Source: Cellulosimicrobium cellulans (GTDB taxonomy: Bacteria; Actinomycetota; Actinomycetes; Actinomycetales; Cellulomonadaceae). From it: a DNA stretch of 64,000 bases. Each line of letters begins with the position of its first letter. The stretch's first letter is position 1. Location of the stretch: NCBI RefSeq assembly GCF_016921195.1, contig NZ_JAFGYF010000007.1, positions 62,001 through 126,000 of the forward strand, read 5' to 3'. This document shows positions 9,779 to 19,718 of the stretch, in pieces. The notes beneath the pieces are model-generated. The model did no database searches. It worked only from the letters and a program-made list of their open reading frames with translations, and was not told the origin of the DNA. A program made the translations under genes and the position numbers.

Positions 9779-10702
9779 CTACCTGAGCAGGCGCGACATC
9801 CGCCGGTCGGCGAGCACCTGCCCGCCCGTCTGGCACGTCGCGCAGTACTGCAGGCTGCGGTCCGCGAAGCTCACCTCGCGCACGGTGTCCCCGCACACGG
9901 GGCACGGCAGCCCGGTGCGCCCGTGGACGCGCATCCCCGCGCGCTTGGCGTCCTTGAGCTCGGCGGCCGGCTTGCCGGACGACGCCGCCACGGCCTCGGC
10001 GAGCACCTCGCCCACGGCAGCGTGCACCCGGGCGACCTCGTCCGGCGTGAACGAGCGCGTGAGCTTGAACGGGCTGGTCCGCGCCGCGTGCAGGATGTCG
10101 TCGGAGTAGGCGTTCCCGATGCCGGCGATCGACGACTGGTCGCGCAGCAGGCCCTTGACCTGCTGGTTGCGCGCCGCCATGAGCTCACCCAGGGCCTCGG
10201 GCGTGAAGCCCGGGTCGAGCGGCTCGATCCCGAGCGTCTCGATCGCCCGCACCTCGTCGGGGCGCCGGACGACGTGGACCGCGAGCCGCTTGCGCGTGCC
10301 CGCCTCGGTGAGGTCGAAGCCCGAGCCGTCGTCGAACCGCACGCGCAGCGCGAGCACCGCCGCCTTCCCGCCGCCGCTGCCACCGAGCCGGGGACGGACC
10401 GGCGTCGTCGGCGCCTTCTCGGACCACCGGAGCCATCCCGCCCGGGCGAGGTGGAAGACGAGGTGGATCTCCTCGTCGGGCCCCGGGGAGGGCGGGCCAC
10501 CGACGGGCTGCGCGAGGACGAGGTCGAGCCACTTGCCGTGCCGGCGCGCGCCGGCGACGACGCGGCCGACGAGCGCGCCGACGGGCGGGTCGAACGTCTT
10601 GAGCGCGGCGATCTGGGCGACGTCCGCGGCGACGACGGTGCGTCCGGTCGCGCGGTCGTCGAGGAACCGGACCAGGGCCTCGACCTCGGGCAGCTCGGGC
10701 AT
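9779..10702 (-). CDS. Fpg/Nei family DNA glycosylase/AP lyase
   Basis: Base-excision repair glycosylase. Seen: the catalytic N-terminus PELPEV (Pro2 nucleophile after Met removal, Glu3), the helix-two-turns-helix region with [17 protein letters not shown] (conserved Asn), and a C-terminal zinc finger CPVC-x16-CATC. Length 307. It differs from classic MutM (no VETVRRGL continuation), so oxidised purine versus pyrimidine preference is open. The ATG at 10702 lies 33 bases from the divergent proS start. A separate Nei2-like paralogue occurs at 45829-46668. Confidence 0.9.
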   Translation of the reverse strand: MPELPEVEALVRFLDDRATGRTVVAADVAQIAALKTFDPPVGALVGRVVAGARRHGKWLDLVLAQPVGGPPSPGPDEEIHLVFHLARAGWLRWSEKAPTTPVRPRLGGSGGGKAAVLALRVRFDDGSGFDLTEAGTRKRLAVHVVRRPDEVRAIETLGIEPLDPGFTPEALGELMAARNQQVKGLLRDQSSIAGIGNAYSDDILHAARTSPFKLTRSFTPDEVARVHAAVGEVLAEAVAASSGKPAAELKDAKRAGMRVHGRTGLPCPVCGDTVREVSFADRSLQYCATCQTGGQVLADRRMSRLLR

Positions 10703-10735
10703 GGGAACATCCTCCCCGCCGGTAGGGTGGGGCGC
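10703..10735. promoter_or_regulatory. 33-bp divergent promoter region for the glycosylase gene and proS
   Basis: On the minus strand GAGGAT (10709-10714) ends 6 bases before the glycosylase ATG; on the plus strand TAGGGT (10723-10728) ends 7 bases before the proS ATG at 10736. Both genes would be leaderless, and each promoter's -35 region must lie within the other gene's coding start. Confidence 0.65.
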
Positions 10736-12604
10736 ATGTCTTCCGTCACGTCCGGCGCGCCCGCCGCGGCCTCCACCCGCGTCCGGGGCGCCGACCTCCT
10801 GCGCCTGTCCACCCTGTTCGTCCGGACGCTGCGCGAGGACCCGGCCGACGCCGAGGTCGCGAGCCACAAGCTCCTCGTGCGAGCCGGCTACATCCGCCGT
10901 GCCGCCCCCGGCATCTACACCTGGCTCCCGCTCGGGCTGCGCGTGCTGCGCAAGGTCGAGGACGTGGTCCGCGAGGAGATGGCCGCGGCGGGCGCGCAGG
11001 AGGTGCACTTCCCGGCGCTGCTGCCCAAGGAGCCGTACGAGGCGACGGGTCGCTGGACGGAGTACGGACCCAACATCTTCCGGCTCAAGGACCGCAAGGA
11101 GGGCGACTACCTCCTCGCGCCGACGCACGAGGAGATGTTCACGCTCCTGGTCAAGGACCTGTACTCGTCGTACAAGGACCTGCCGCTGACGATCTACCAG
11201 ATCCAGTCCAAGTACCGCGACGAGGCGCGCCCCCGCGCGGGCCTCATCCGGGGTCGCGAGTTCGTCATGAAGGACGCGTACTCGTTCGACACGACGGACG
11301 AGGGCCTCGAGCGCTCGTACGAGGTGCAGCGCGCCGCGTACCGGCGCATCTTCGACCGGCTCGGTCTCGAGTACGTCATCGTGGCCGCGACGTCCGGCGC
11401 CATGGGCGGCTCGCGCTCGGAGGAGTTCCTCACCCCGACCGCGATCGGCGAGGACACGTTCGTGCGCTCGCCCGGGGGCTACGCCGCCAACGTCGAGGCC
11501 GTCGTGACGCCCGTCCCGGAGGCGGTCGACTACGCGGACGCCCCGGCCGCGCACGTCGAGGACACCCCGGACACCCCGACGATCGAGTCGCTCGTCGCGC
11601 TCGCGAACGCGCGCTTCCCGCGCCCGGACCGCGAGTGGACGGCCGCGGACACGCTGAAGAACGTCGTGCTCGCCCTCACGCACCCGGACGGACGCCGCGA
11701 GGTCGTCGTCGTCGGGCTGCCGGGCGACCGCGAGGTGGACCTCAAGCGCGTCGGCGCGGCGTTCGAGCCGGCCGAGGTAGAGCCGGCGACGGACGCGGAC
11801 TTCGCCGCGCACCCCGAGCTCGTCAAGGGCTACATCGGCCCGCAGGTCCTGGGCCCGAACGTCCGGAGGGACGCGCCGACGGAGGTCGCCGAGGGCGAGG
11901 TGCCCGAGCGGCACTCCGTGCGCTACCTCCTCGACCCGCGCGTCGTCGCGGGGACGCGCTGGATCACCGGTGCGAACGAGCCGGGCCGGCACGTGTTCGA
12001 CCTCGTCGCCGAGCGCGACTTCTCCGCCGACGGCACCGTCGAGGCCGCCGAGGTGCGCGCGGGCGACCCCGCGCCCGACGGCTCGGGCCCGCTCGAGCTG
12101 GCGCGCGGCATCGAGATCGGCCACATCTTCGCCCTCGGTCGCAAGTACGCCCAGGCGCTCGGCCTCACCGTGCTCGACGAGAACGGCAAGCAGGTCGTCG
12201 TGACCATGGGGTCGTACGGCATCGGCGTGACGCGCGTGCTCGCGGCGCTCGCGGAGGCCAACCACGACGACGCCGGGCTCGCGTGGCCCGCGCACGTCGC
12301 GCCCGCGCACGTCCACGTCCTCGCGACGGGCAAGGACGCGAGCGTGTTCGACGAGGCGGAGCGCCTCGCGACCGAGCTCGCCGCCCGGGGCGTCGAGGTG
12401 ATCTACGACGACCGCCCCAAGGTCTCGCCGGGCGTGAAGTTCAAGGACGCCGAGCTCCTCGGCGTGCCGCTGCTGCTCGTCGTGGGACGCGGCCTCGCCG
12501 ACGGCGTCGTGGAGGTCCACCCGCGCGCGGGCGAGGCGGTCGAGGTCGCGGTCGCGGACGCCGTCGAGCACGTCACGGCGCAGGTGGCCGAGCTCCTCGG
12601 CTGA
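10736..12604 (+). CDS. proS: Prolyl-tRNA synthetase (bacterial type)
   Basis: Charges tRNA-Pro. Seen: class II motif 2 region [37 protein letters not shown] near the N-terminus, motif 3 [12 protein letters not shown], and a central insertion of roughly 200 residues between motifs 2 and 3 consistent with the INS editing domain of bacterial-type ProRS. C-terminal anticodon-binding domain includes [20 protein letters not shown]. Length 622 is slightly longer than the ~570-580 of many homologues. The ATG at 10736 is placed by the -10 TAGGGT 7 bases upstream; the frame remains open leftward through the antisense strand of the glycosylase gene, which is not coding. Confidence 0.96.
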   Translation: MSSVTSGAPAAASTRVRGADLLRLSTLFVRTLREDPADAEVASHKLLVRAGYIRRAAPGIYTWLPLGLRVLRKVEDVVREEMAAAGAQEVHFPALLPKEPYEATGRWTEYGPNIFRLKDRKEGDYLLAPTHEEMFTLLVKDLYSSYKDLPLTIYQIQSKYRDEARPRAGLIRGREFVMKDAYSFDTTDEGLERSYEVQRAAYRRIFDRLGLEYVIVAATSGAMGGSRSEEFLTPTAIGEDTFVRSPGGYAANVEAVVTPVPEAVDYADAPAAHVEDTPDTPTIESLVALANARFPRPDREWTAADTLKNVVLALTHPDGRREVVVVGLPGDREVDLKRVGAAFEPAEVEPATDADFAAHPELVKGYIGPQVLGPNVRRDAPTEVAEGEVPERHSVRYLLDPRVVAGTRWITGANEPGRHVFDLVAERDFSADGTVEAAEVRAGDPAPDGSGPLELARGIEIGHIFALGRKYAQALGLTVLDENGKQVVVTMGSYGIGVTRVLAALAEANHDDAGLAWPAHVAPAHVHVLATGKDASVFDEAERLATELAARGVEVIYDDRPKVSPGVKFKDAELLGVPLLLVVGRGLADGVVEVHPRAGEAVEVAVADAVEHVTAQVAELLG

Positions 12605-12622
12605 CACGAGGCACGATCGGAA

Positions 12623-12656
12623 GGCGCCCCGGTCCCGGCACACGGGCCGGGGCGCC
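12623..12656 (+). terminator. Rho-independent-like hairpin after proS
   Basis: Perfect 10-bp GC stem, GGCGCCCCGG (12623-12632) with its complement at 12647-12656, 18 bases after the proS stop. There is no clear U-tract, as is common in high-GC actinobacteria. Confidence 0.7.
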
Positions 12657-12758
12657 GTCGTCCCGGTGCGAGGGGTGGCGGCCGTGCGCGGCACGCGGAC
12701 CGCGTGCCCGAACCCGGACGGTGGACGGCGCCCGCACCGCAGAGGCCGTGGGCGAGGC

Positions 12759-13862
12759 TCAGCCGGCCGACTGCTCCGGGAGCCCGGGGAGGGCGACGGG
12801 GGCCTCGCCCCACGCGACCGCGCTCGCCCACGAGTCGACGAGGAGGGCGACCGCCTCGGCCCGGGACGCAGGCGCAGCCATGGCGACGAGGCTCGCGTAC
12901 GTCTGCGCGAGGCCGGACTCGACCTGGCGTGCCAGGGCGGCGACGTCCGCGTCGTCCGGGAGCACGTAGGCGACGCGACGGGGGTCCTGCGCGGTGCCGT
13001 CCGTCCCGGCGACGAGGGCCCAGGCCTGGCCGCGCGCCCGGTGCTCGGCGGCGCGCGCGACCGCCGCCGTCCGCGCGTCGTCCTCGGACTGCGCCGCGCG
13101 CACCTCGTACGCGTACCCGGCGGCGTCCTCCGTCTCGACGAGCGTCGCGAGGTCCGCGGCGCCGATCCCGGCCGGGGCCTCCTCGACGGGCGGGGCCGTC
13201 GTCACGAGCTCGTCGGCCGCAGCCGACCCGGTGAGCGCGGCGAGGCGCTGCGCCGAGACGTGCTCCGAGGCCGCGACGGACGCCAGGAGCCGCGCGAGCC
13301 CGGCGTCCGTCGACGCGTCGGCGGACGCGCTCGTGCGCCGCGCGGCCTCGACGAGCGCGACGACGACGTCGTCGGTCGTGACGGCGCCGTCGCCGGGGCC
13401 GTCCGTCGGGCCGTCCGTCGTGGCGTCCGTGGTGCCTGGTGCGTCGTCGGCCGTCTCGTCGGCGCCCTGCGCCGGGGCGGTCGTCGTCGAGCCGTCGTCC
13501 GGGCGGTCGAGGTCGTCCAGGCCGGAGTCGTAGACCCCGCCGAGGGCGTCGACGTGCCGCGCCGCGAACGCGGCGACCTCCTCGAGCGTCGCGAGGGTCG
13601 CCGGGTCGGTCACACCGGGCGTGACGTCCGCCACGAGGCCGGCGACCGTGAGCGCGTCGTCCACCGCGCCGGCGCGCAGCACCTCGACCGCGTCGGGGGA
13701 GGGCTCCGCGGGCGGCGGGGTCTCCAGCCGGACGCCGCACCCGGCCGCCAGGACGCCCGTCGCGAGCACCGTGAGGACCGCGAGCAGCCGGCCGCGGGGC
13801 CGGGGCGTCCGGCGCGGGCGGGAACGGGTCGCGGCGGGCACCGCGGTCGCGTGGGGGCTCAT
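12759..13862 (-). CDS. Ferritin-like domain lipoprotein (DUF4439-like)
   Basis: Predicted surface lipoprotein of unknown function. Seen: an Arg-rich N-terminus, a hydrophobic segment and lipobox LAAGC with Cys42 as the lipidation site; a Thr/Asp/Gly-rich linker around residues 120-155; and a C-terminal helical part containing SEHVSAQRLAAL, VETEDAAGYAYEVRA and AEHRARGQAW, which resembles the DUF4439 ferritin-like fold. Length 367. The position between proS and rimP is conserved in Actinobacteria (Rv2844-like in Mycobacterium). Metal binding is not proven from sequence. It is divergent from rimP. Confidence 0.75.
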   Translation of the reverse strand: MSPHATAVPAATRSRPRRTPRPRGRLLAVLTVLATGVLAAGCGVRLETPPPAEPSPDAVEVLRAGAVDDALTVAGLVADVTPGVTDPATLATLEEVAAFAARHVDALGGVYDSGLDDLDRPDDGSTTTAPAQGADETADDAPGTTDATTDGPTDGPGDGAVTTDDVVVALVEAARRTSASADASTDAGLARLLASVAASEHVSAQRLAALTGSAAADELVTTAPPVEEAPAGIGAADLATLVETEDAAGYAYEVRAAQSEDDARTAAVARAAEHRARGQAWALVAGTDGTAQDPRRVAYVLPDDADVAALARQVESGLAQTYASLVAMAAPASRAEAVALLVDSWASAVAWGEAPVALPGLPEQSAG

Positions 13863-13900
13863 CGAGGGCGATGATGTCACGTCCGGGGGCCGTGAGTCGT

Positions 13901-13906
13901 TAGGCT
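13901..13906 (+). promoter_or_regulatory. Predicted -10 element (TAGGCT) of the rimP-nusA operon
   Basis: TAGGCT would place transcription start near 13914, giving a leader of about 100 bases before rimP with an AGGAG ribosome site just before the ATG. No clear -35. Confidence 0.5.
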
Positions 13907-14012
13907 GGTCCCCGGTCGAACGTCCCGACGAGCGGATCGTCGGGAGATCCCGAGACAACAACACACCGGTCGTCTTCCGTACCCGGCGTGGGACACGGAC
14001 AGGAGCTGAGTC

Positions 14013-14627
14013 ATGGCAGGGCAGGCGGGCGGTCAGCCCGGCAAGGCATCCGGAGGCGACGCGGCCACGCACGCGCTCCGCGAGAGCGTGCGCGAGGCCA
14101 TCGAGCCGGTGGTCGTGGAGGCGGGTCTCCACCTCGAGGACGTCACGGTGTCCCGCGCCGGCGCCCGGTCCGTGGTGCGCGTCGTGCTCGACCTCCCCGA
14201 CGACGTCGAGGGCAACCTCGACCTCGACACGGTGGCGGAGGCGACGCGCCCGATCTCCACGGCCCTGGACGCCGTGGACCCGCTCAGCGGCGCGTACACG
14301 CTCGAGGTCTCGACGCCCGGCACCGACCGACCGCTCACCGAGCCCCGCCACTTCCGGCGCGCCCGTGGTCGGCTCGTGCGCCTCGTGCTCGCCGACGGCG
14401 GCACGGTCGAGGGGCGCCTGCGGGCCGGGTCCGAGGTCGACCCCAACCTCGTCCTGGACGTGCCCGGCGCGCGCGGTGCCGTGACGGAGCGCGTCGTGCC
14501 GCTGGCCGAGGTGGTCCGCGGGCAGGTGCAGGTGGAGCTCAAGCGCGCCCTCGAGGCGGACCTGCCCGAGCTCGACGAGACCGACGGCTCGACCGACGAC
14601 ACGACCGCCCGCGACGAGGAGGCCTGA
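14013..14627 (+). CDS. rimP: Ribosome maturation factor RimP
   Basis: Assists 30S subunit assembly. Seen: the N-terminal domain from [20 protein letters not shown], the [15 protein letters not shown] and [20 protein letters not shown] stretch typical of RimP, and a C-terminal Sm-like domain ending in an acidic tail rich in Asp/Glu/Thr. Length 204, with the extended tails usual in Actinobacteria. ATG at 14013 with AGGAG upstream. It is followed after 2 bases by nusA, then ylxR and infB, the classic nusA-infB cluster. Confidence 0.93.
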   Translation: MAGQAGGQPGKASGGDAATHALRESVREAIEPVVVEAGLHLEDVTVSRAGARSVVRVVLDLPDDVEGNLDLDTVAEATRPISTALDAVDPLSGAYTLEVSTPGTDRPLTEPRHFRRARGRLVRLVLADGGTVEGRLRAGSEVDPNLVLDVPGARGAVTERVVPLAEVVRGQVQVELKRALEADLPELDETDGSTDDTTARDEEA

Positions 14628-14629
14628 CG

Positions 14630-15691
14630 ATGGACGTGGACATGAGCGCGCTGCGCCTGCTGGAGCGCGAGAGGGACATCAGCCTCGACGTCCTGGTCGC
14701 CGCGATCGAGCAGGCCCTGCTGTCGGCCTACCACCGCACCCCGGACGCCTACTCGCGCGCCCGGGTCGAGCTCGACCGCAAGACCGGGCACGTCACGGTG
14801 TGGGCGCGCGAGGAGCTGCCCACTGCGGAGACCGACGACGAGGGCGCCCCGCGCGGCCCGGTCGAGTACGGCCCGGAGTTCGACCACACGCCCGCCGACT
14901 TCGGCCGGATCGCGACGTCGACCGCCCGCCAGGTCATCGTCCAGCGTCTGCGCGACGCCGAGGACGACCAGATCCTCGGCACGTTCCGCGGCAAGGAGGG
15001 CGAGGTCCTCGCGGGCGTCATCCAGCAGGGTCGCGACCCGCGCGTCGTCCTGGTCGACGTCGGCGGCACGGAGGCGGTCCTCCCGCCGCACGAGCAGGTC
15101 CCGACGGAGGAGTACGTGCACGGCGAGCGCCTGCGCGCGTACGTGCTCGAGGTCGCCCGGGGAATGAAGGGCGCGCAGATCACGTTGAGCCGGACGCACC
15201 CGAACCTCGTGCGCAAGCTCTTCGAGCTCGAGGTCCCGGAGGTCGCCGACGGCTCGGTGGAGATCACGGCCATCGCGCGCGAGGCGGGGCACCGCACCAA
15301 GGTCGCCGTCCGCTCGCGCGTCCCCGGGCTCGGAGCCAAGGGCGCGTGCATCGGGCCCATGGGCTCGCGCGTGCGCGCGGTCATGGCCGAGCTGCACGGC
15401 GAGAAGATCGACATCGTCGACCACAGCGACGACCCCGCACGGTTCGTCGCGAACGCGCTGTCGCCGGCCCGTGTGTCGTCGGTCACGGTCGTCGACGAGG
15501 CGGCTCGGGCCGCGCGTGTCGTCGTCCCGGACTTCCAGCTCTCGCTCGCGATCGGCAAGGAGGGGCAGAACGCCCGCCTGGCCGCGAAGCTCACGGGGTG
15601 GCGCATCGACATCCGCTCGGACGAGGGCGGCGCCCCGGCCGAGGGGACGGACGGTGCCGCTCCCGCAGGTCCCCGCGCTGCCGACCGGTAG
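14630..15691 (+). CDS. nusA: Transcription termination/antitermination factor NusA
   Basis: RNA-polymerase-binding factor controlling pausing, termination and antitermination. Seen: N-terminal polymerase-binding domain ([27 protein letters not shown]), an S1 domain around residues 110-180 ([22 protein letters not shown]), and two KH domains with [18 protein letters not shown] and [20 protein letters not shown]. Length 353; it lacks the C-terminal acidic repeats of proteobacterial NusA, as is normal for Actinobacteria. The ATG at 14630 is 2 bases after the rimP stop; a second ATG at 14642 is also possible. Confidence 0.97.
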   Translation: MDVDMSALRLLERERDISLDVLVAAIEQALLSAYHRTPDAYSRARVELDRKTGHVTVWAREELPTAETDDEGAPRGPVEYGPEFDHTPADFGRIATSTARQVIVQRLRDAEDDQILGTFRGKEGEVLAGVIQQGRDPRVVLVDVGGTEAVLPPHEQVPTEEYVHGERLRAYVLEVARGMKGAQITLSRTHPNLVRKLFELEVPEVADGSVEITAIAREAGHRTKVAVRSRVPGLGAKGACIGPMGSRVRAVMAELHGEKIDIVDHSDDPARFVANALSPARVSSVTVVDEAARAARVVVPDFQLSLAIGKEGQNARLAAKLTGWRIDIRSDEGGAPAEGTDGAAPAGPRAADR

Positions 15692-15732
15692 CCGCGGGGC
15701 ATGGGACGGTCACGGATGACGGACCGGCGCGG

Positions 15733-15738
15733 TAGACT
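15733..15738 (+). promoter_or_regulatory. Predicted -10 element (TAGACT) upstream of ylxR
   Basis: Would start transcription near 15745, downstream of the in-frame ATGs at 15701 and 15716 and upstream of the ATG at 15773, supporting the shorter ylxR. It may give ylxR-infB expression independent of rimP-nusA. Confidence 0.45.
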
Positions 15739-15772
15739 GTCATCGACCGGGCCGCGAGCCCGCACCTCGACC

Positions 15773-16096
15773 ATGCCCCCGGACTCCACGACCCGCCCCG
15801 TTCCCACGGGATCGGGTCCCGTCCGCACGTGCGTCGGGTGCAGGGAGCGCGACCTGCGGTCAGCTCTCCTCCGTCTGGTCCTCGACCGGTCCGGCGCGGG
15901 CACCGACGAGCCACGGCTCGTGGTGGACGCCGGGCGGTCGCTGCCGGGTCGCGGTGCGTGGCTCCACGCGTCGACCCGGTGCCTCGAGACGGCGGAACGC
16001 CGGCGGGCCGTCCCGCGGGCCCTGCGTGTCGCCGGGCCCCTCGACCTCGCCGCGGTCCGCGCCGCGATCGAGGCCCGTCCGGGAGAGCGCCTCTGA
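15773..16096 (+). CDS. ylxR: YlxR (RnpM-type) RNA-binding protein
   Basis: Small basic protein of the DUF448 family, encoded between nusA and infB across Gram-positive bacteria; reported in Bacillus to bind RNase P RNA. Seen: the signature RTCVGCRERDLRSALLRLV near residues 18-36 and the second conserved block GRSLPGRGAWLH. Length 107 from the ATG at 15773. Earlier in-frame ATGs (15701, 15716) would add a tail with no family character and would precede the predicted -10. Its role in this organism is inferred from family and position only. Confidence 0.88.
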   Translation: MPPDSTTRPVPTGSGPVRTCVGCRERDLRSALLRLVLDRSGAGTDEPRLVVDAGRSLPGRGAWLHASTRCLETAERRRAVPRALRVAGPLDLAAVRAAIEARPGERL

Positions 16097-16168
16097 GCCA
16101 TGCGTCACGGCCCCGTCCGTACGGGGTCGCAAGCACGACACGTCGACAAGGAAGCGGGTTAGAAGCCG

Positions 16169-16211
16169 ATGGGCACCCGATGAGTACCCAGCGATGAGCA
16201 CCCAGCACTAA
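16169..16211 (+). other. Cascade of three overlapping mini-ORFs in the infB leader
   Basis: Three consecutive tiny ORFs: 16169-16183 (MGTR), 16180-16197 (MSTQR) and 16194-16211 (MSTQH). Each stop overlaps the next start as ATGA. They arise from a tandem repeat of a GATGAGCACCCAGC-like unit. No strong Shine-Dalgarno lies close to the first ATG (an AAGGAAG is 14 bases upstream). The stretch may be a translated leader affecting infB or simply a repeat; see findings. Confidence 0.55.
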
Positions 16212-16222
16212 CGACGGTCCTC

Positions 16223-16249
16223 CCTGTCCGGGGCGGACCGAGACAGGAG
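16223..16249 (+). promoter_or_regulatory. Possible stem masking the infB ribosome-binding site
   Basis: CCTGTC (16223-16228) can pair with GACAGG (16242-16247), which overlaps the AGGAG Shine-Dalgarno at 16245-16249 ahead of the infB GTG. The stem is only 6 bp, so this is suggestive. Confidence 0.35.
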
Positions 16250-16253
16250 AGTT

Positions 16254-19118
16254 GTGGCAAAGGTCCGCGTCTACGAGCTCGCGAAGGAGCTCGGGGTGGA
16301 GAGCAAGACCATCATGACCAAGCTGACGGAGCTCGGTGAGTTCGTCCGCTCGGCCTCCTCGACCATCGAGCCACCGGTGGTCCGCAAGCTGCGCGACGCC
16401 TTCCCCGCCGGGGGCGGCGGCGCGAGCAAGCCCGCGGCGGCGCCCGCCCCCGCGCGTCCGGCCGCGCCCAAGCCGGCCCCGAAGCCCGAGGTCAAGGCCG
16501 AGCCGGCCGCACCGAAGGCGGAGGCGTCCGCCCCCCAGCCGGCGGCGCCCGCCCCGGCGAAGGCCGAGTCCGCGAAGGAGCCCCAGGCTCCGGCCCCCGC
16601 CGCTCCGGCACCCAAGGCGCCGGCGCCCCAGGCCCCCGCGGCCGAGCGTCCCGCCCCCCAGAAGCCCACCGCCACGCCCAAGCCGGGTGGCGGCCAGAAC
16701 GCCCCCGGCCCCCGTCCGGGTGGTTCGAGCGCGCGCCCCGGCGCCCCGCGCCCGGGCAACAACCCGTTCGCCTCCAGCCAGGGCATGCCCCGGCAGGGCG
16801 GCGGACCGCGTCCGGGTGCCCCGCGCCCGGGCAACAACCCCTTCGCGTCGAGCCAGGGCATGCCCCGGCCCGGCGCGCGTCCCGAGCGCACCGAGGGTGC
16901 GGCGGCGGCGTCCGGTGAGCGTCCGGGCGGTCCCCGTCCCGGTGGCCCCCGCCCGGCTCCGCGCCCTGGCGGCCCGCGTCCGAACCCGGGCATGATGCCC
17001 GGTCGTACCTCGATCGGTCGCCCCGGGGAGCGTCCTGCGCCCGGCGGTCGTCCCGGTGGGGGCGGCGGTCGTGGGGGCGGCGGCTTCGGCGGCCGCCCCG
17101 GTGGCGGCGGCGCTCCCGGTGGTGGCGGCGGTTTCGCCGGTCGCCCCGGCGGCGGCGGTCGCGGTGGCGCGGGTCGTGGCTCGACGCAGGGCGCCTTCGG
17201 GCGCGCCGGCGGTCGGCCGGTCCGTGGGCGCAAGTCGAAGCGCGCGAAGCGCCAGGAGTTCGAGCAGATGCAGGCGCCGTCGCTCGGCGGCGTGCAGGTT
17301 CCCCGCGGGAACGGCTCGACCGTCGTGCGGCTGCGTCACGGCTCCTCGCTGAACGACTTCGCCGACAAGATCGACGCGAACCCCGCGAGCCTCGTCACCG
17401 TCCTCTTCCACCTCGGTGAGATGGCGACCGCGACGCAGTCGCTCGACGAGGACACGTTCGGCACGCTCGCGGCCGAGCTCGGCTACGTCATCGAGATGGT
17501 CTCGGCCGAGGAGGAGGACCGCGAGCTGCTCGGGTCCTTCGACATCGACCTGGACGCGGAGCTCGAGGCCGAGGGCGACGACGAGCTCGTGGCTCGTCCG
17601 CCGGTCGTCACCGTCATGGGCCACGTCGACCACGGAAAGACCAAGCTCCTCGACGCGATCCGCCAGACGGACGTCGTCGCGGGCGAGGCCGGCGGCATCA
17701 CCCAGCACATCGGTGCGTACCAGGTGCGCCACGAGCACGAGGGCACCGAGCGCGCGATCACCTTCATCGACACCCCGGGTCACGAGGCGTTCACCGCCAT
17801 GCGTGCCCGCGGTGCGCAGGTGACGGACATCGCGATCCTCGTCGTGGCCGCGGACGACGGCGTGATGCCCCAGACGATCGAGGCGCTGAACCACGCCCAG
17901 GCGGCGAACGTGCCGATCGTCGTGGCGGTGAACAAGGTGGACAAGGAGTCGGCCAACCCGGCCAAGATCCGCCAGCAGCTCACCGAGTACAACCTGGTGG
18001 CCGAGGAGTACGGCGGCGACACCATGTTCGTCGACGTGTCGGCCAAGCAGAACATGGGCATCGACGACCTCCTCGAGGCCGTCCTGCTCACGGCCGACGC
18101 CTCGCTCGACCTGCGCGCGAACCCGGACAAGGACGCACGCGGTGTCGCCATCGAGGCGAACCTCGACAAGGGCCGCGGCGCCGTCGCGACCGTCCTGGTC
18201 CAGTCCGGCACGCTGCGCGTCGGTGACGCGATCGTCGCCGGCACGGCCCACGGCCGCGTCCGCGCGATGTTCGACGAGCACGGCAACGCCGTGACCGAGG
18301 CGGGCCCCGCCCGTCCGGTCCTCGTGCTGGGTCTCGCGTCCGTGCCGAGCGCGGGCGACACGTTCCTCGTGGCGCCCGACGAGCGCACGGCACGCCAGAT
18401 CGCCGAGAAGCGCGAGGCCGCCGAGCGCGCCGCACTCCTGGCCAAGCGCCGCAAGCGCATCAGCCTCGAGGACTTCACGCAGGCGCTCCAGCAAGGCAAG
18501 GTCGAGACCCTCAACCTCGTCCTCAAGGGCGACGTGTCCGGTGCCGTCGAGGCCCTCGAGGACGCGCTGCTCAAGATCGACGTGGGCGACGAGGTCGAGC
18601 TGCGCGTCATCCACCGCGGTGTCGGTGCGATCACGCAGAACGACGTCAACCTCGCGACGGTCGACAACGCGATCATCATCGGCTTCAACGTGAAGTACGG
18701 CGAGCGCGTCGAGGACCTGGCCGAGCGCGAGGGTGTCGACGTCCGCTTCTACTCGATCATCTACCAGGCGATCGAGGACGTGGAGGCCGCGCTCAAGGGC
18801 ATGCTCAAGCCGGAGTACGAGGAGGCCCAGCTGGGCACCGCGGAGATCCGCGAGATCTTCCGCTCCTCGAAGTTCGGCAACATCGCCGGTTCGATCGTCC
18901 GCTCGGGCGAGATCCGCCGCAACGCCAAGGCCCGCGTCCTGCGCGACGGCAAGATCATCGGGGACAACCTCACGGTCGAGTCGCTCAAGCGCTTCAAGGA
19001 CGACGCGACCGAGGTCCGCGAGGGCTTCGAGTGCGGTATCGGACTGGGCTCGTTCAACGACCTCCAGGTCGGCGACACGATCGAGACGTTCGAGATGCGG
19101 GAGAAGCCGCGTTCCTGA
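16254..19118 (+). CDS. infB: Translation initiation factor IF-2
   Basis: GTPase that delivers initiator tRNA to the 30S subunit and promotes subunit joining. Seen: N-terminal IF2_N helix domain ([19 protein letters not shown]), a low-complexity Ala/Pro then Gly/Arg-rich region over residues about 55-330, then the G domain with MGHVDHGKT near residue 455, [10 protein letters not shown] and NKVDK, and domains 2-4 ending at [12 protein letters not shown]. Length 954. The linker contains a duplicated 20-residue unit ([14 protein letters not shown] is in both copies, encoded near 16735-16795 and 16809-16868). GTG at 16254 with AGGAG 4 bases upstream. Confidence 0.97.
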   Translation: MAKVRVYELAKELGVESKTIMTKLTELGEFVRSASSTIEPPVVRKLRDAFPAGGGGASKPAAAPAPARPAAPKPAPKPEVKAEPAAPKAEASAPQPAAPAPAKAESAKEPQAPAPAAPAPKAPAPQAPAAERPAPQKPTATPKPGGGQNAPGPRPGGSSARPGAPRPGNNPFASSQGMPRQGGGPRPGAPRPGNNPFASSQGMPRPGARPERTEGAAAASGERPGGPRPGGPRPAPRPGGPRPNPGMMPGRTSIGRPGERPAPGGRPGGGGGRGGGGFGGRPGGGGAPGGGGGFAGRPGGGGRGGAGRGSTQGAFGRAGGRPVRGRKSKRAKRQEFEQMQAPSLGGVQVPRGNGSTVVRLRHGSSLNDFADKIDANPASLVTVLFHLGEMATATQSLDEDTFGTLAAELGYVIEMVSAEEEDRELLGSFDIDLDAELEAEGDDELVARPPVVTVMGHVDHGKTKLLDAIRQTDVVAGEAGGITQHIGAYQVRHEHEGTERAITFIDTPGHEAFTAMRARGAQVTDIAILVVAADDGVMPQTIEALNHAQAANVPIVVAVNKVDKESANPAKIRQQLTEYNLVAEEYGGDTMFVDVSAKQNMGIDDLLEAVLLTADASLDLRANPDKDARGVAIEANLDKGRGAVATVLVQSGTLRVGDAIVAGTAHGRVRAMFDEHGNAVTEAGPARPVLVLGLASVPSAGDTFLVAPDERTARQIAEKREAAERAALLAKRRKRISLEDFTQALQQGKVETLNLVLKGDVSGAVEALEDALLKIDVGDEVELRVIHRGVGAITQNDVNLATVDNAIIIGFNVKYGERVEDLAEREGVDVRFYSIIYQAIEDVEAALKGMLKPEYEEAQLGTAEIREIFRSSKFGNIAGSIVRSGEIRRNAKARVLRDGKIIGDNLTVESLKRFKDDATEVREGFECGIGLGSFNDLQVGDTIETFEMREKPRS

Positions 19119-19127
19119 CGCTCGTCA

Positions 19128-19166
19128 CGCCCGGGGGCGGTCACGGTTCGTGGCCGCCCCCGGGCG
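19128..19166 (+). terminator. Long perfect hairpin between infB and rbfA
   Basis: Arms 19128-19140 and 19154-19166 pair perfectly over 13 bp, and the stem continues inward (one GU pair) to a 3-base loop, about 18 pairs in all. It begins 9 bases after the infB stop. It looks like a terminator or a 3'-end stabiliser; a short T-containing run (TTCGTCT) follows. Confidence 0.75.
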
Positions 19167-19211
19167 TTCGTCTCCCGGAGGTCCCGCCCGGCTGACGGGC
19201 ACCGTTCGGCG

Positions 19212-19217
19212 TACGGT
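19212..19217 (+). promoter_or_regulatory. Predicted -10 element (TACGGT) for rbfA
   Basis: Located between the infB hairpin and rbfA, giving a start near 19224 and a leader of about 38 bases with an AAGGAAG ribosome site. It fits the idea that rbfA-truB is transcribed apart from infB. Confidence 0.45.
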
Positions 19218-19261
19218 CGTCGGGACCGGAGCCGGAACGCTCGGCACGAAAGGAAGAAGCC

Positions 19262-19714
19262 ATGGTCGACCACCCTCGGGCGAGGAAGCTCGCCGACCGC
19301 ATCAAGGAGATCGTCGCGCAGCTGCTCGACACGCGGATCAAGGACCCGCGCCTCGGGTTCGTCACGGTGACGGACGTGCGCGTGACCGGTGACCTCCAGA
19401 ACGCGTCCGTGTTCTACACCGTGTACGGCACCGACGAGGAGCGGGCCGGGACGGCCGCCGCGCTGGAGAGCGCGAAGGGGCTCATCCGGTCCGAGGTCGG
19501 CAAGCAGACGGGGATCCGCCTGACGCCGACGATCGAGTTCCACCTCGACTCCGTCCCCGAGACGGCGGCGCACCTCGACGCCGCGCTCGTCGAGGCGCGC
19601 CGACGCGACGCCGAGCTCGCGGCCCTGCGCGAGGGCAAGGCCTTCGCCGGGGAGGCGGATCCCTACCGCTCCTCGGAGGACGCGGACGCCGCCGCCGACG
19701 ACGACCGGGCCTGA
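19262..19714 (+). CDS. rbfA: 30S ribosome-binding factor A
   Basis: Late-stage 30S assembly factor that binds near helix 1 of 16S rRNA. Seen: [29 protein letters not shown] at the N-terminus (KH-like fold) and [14 protein letters not shown] near residue 90-100, ending in an acidic tail. Length 150 is normal. ATG at 19262 with AAGGAAG. The truB start is only 4 bases beyond its stop. In mycobacteria an nrnA-type phosphodiesterase gene lies between rbfA and truB; it is absent here. Confidence 0.95.
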   Translation: MVDHPRARKLADRIKEIVAQLLDTRIKDPRLGFVTVTDVRVTGDLQNASVFYTVYGTDEERAGTAAALESAKGLIRSEVGKQTGIRLTPTIEFHLDSVPETAAHLDAALVEARRRDAELAALREGKAFAGEADPYRSSEDADAAADDDRA

Positions 19715-19718
19715 GCAC

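Noticed and set aside
16735-16868. Possible repeat element or phase-variable tract in infB.
   Set aside because: The duplicated segment is in the naturally variable, low-complexity IF-2 linker and keeps frame; it is noted with the gene and not treated as a mobile or regulatory element.
15591-18614. A 1007-codon minus-strand frame opposite infB.
   Set aside because: Composition artefact: low-complexity Arg/Gly/Ala translation mirroring the infB linker and GTPase codons.
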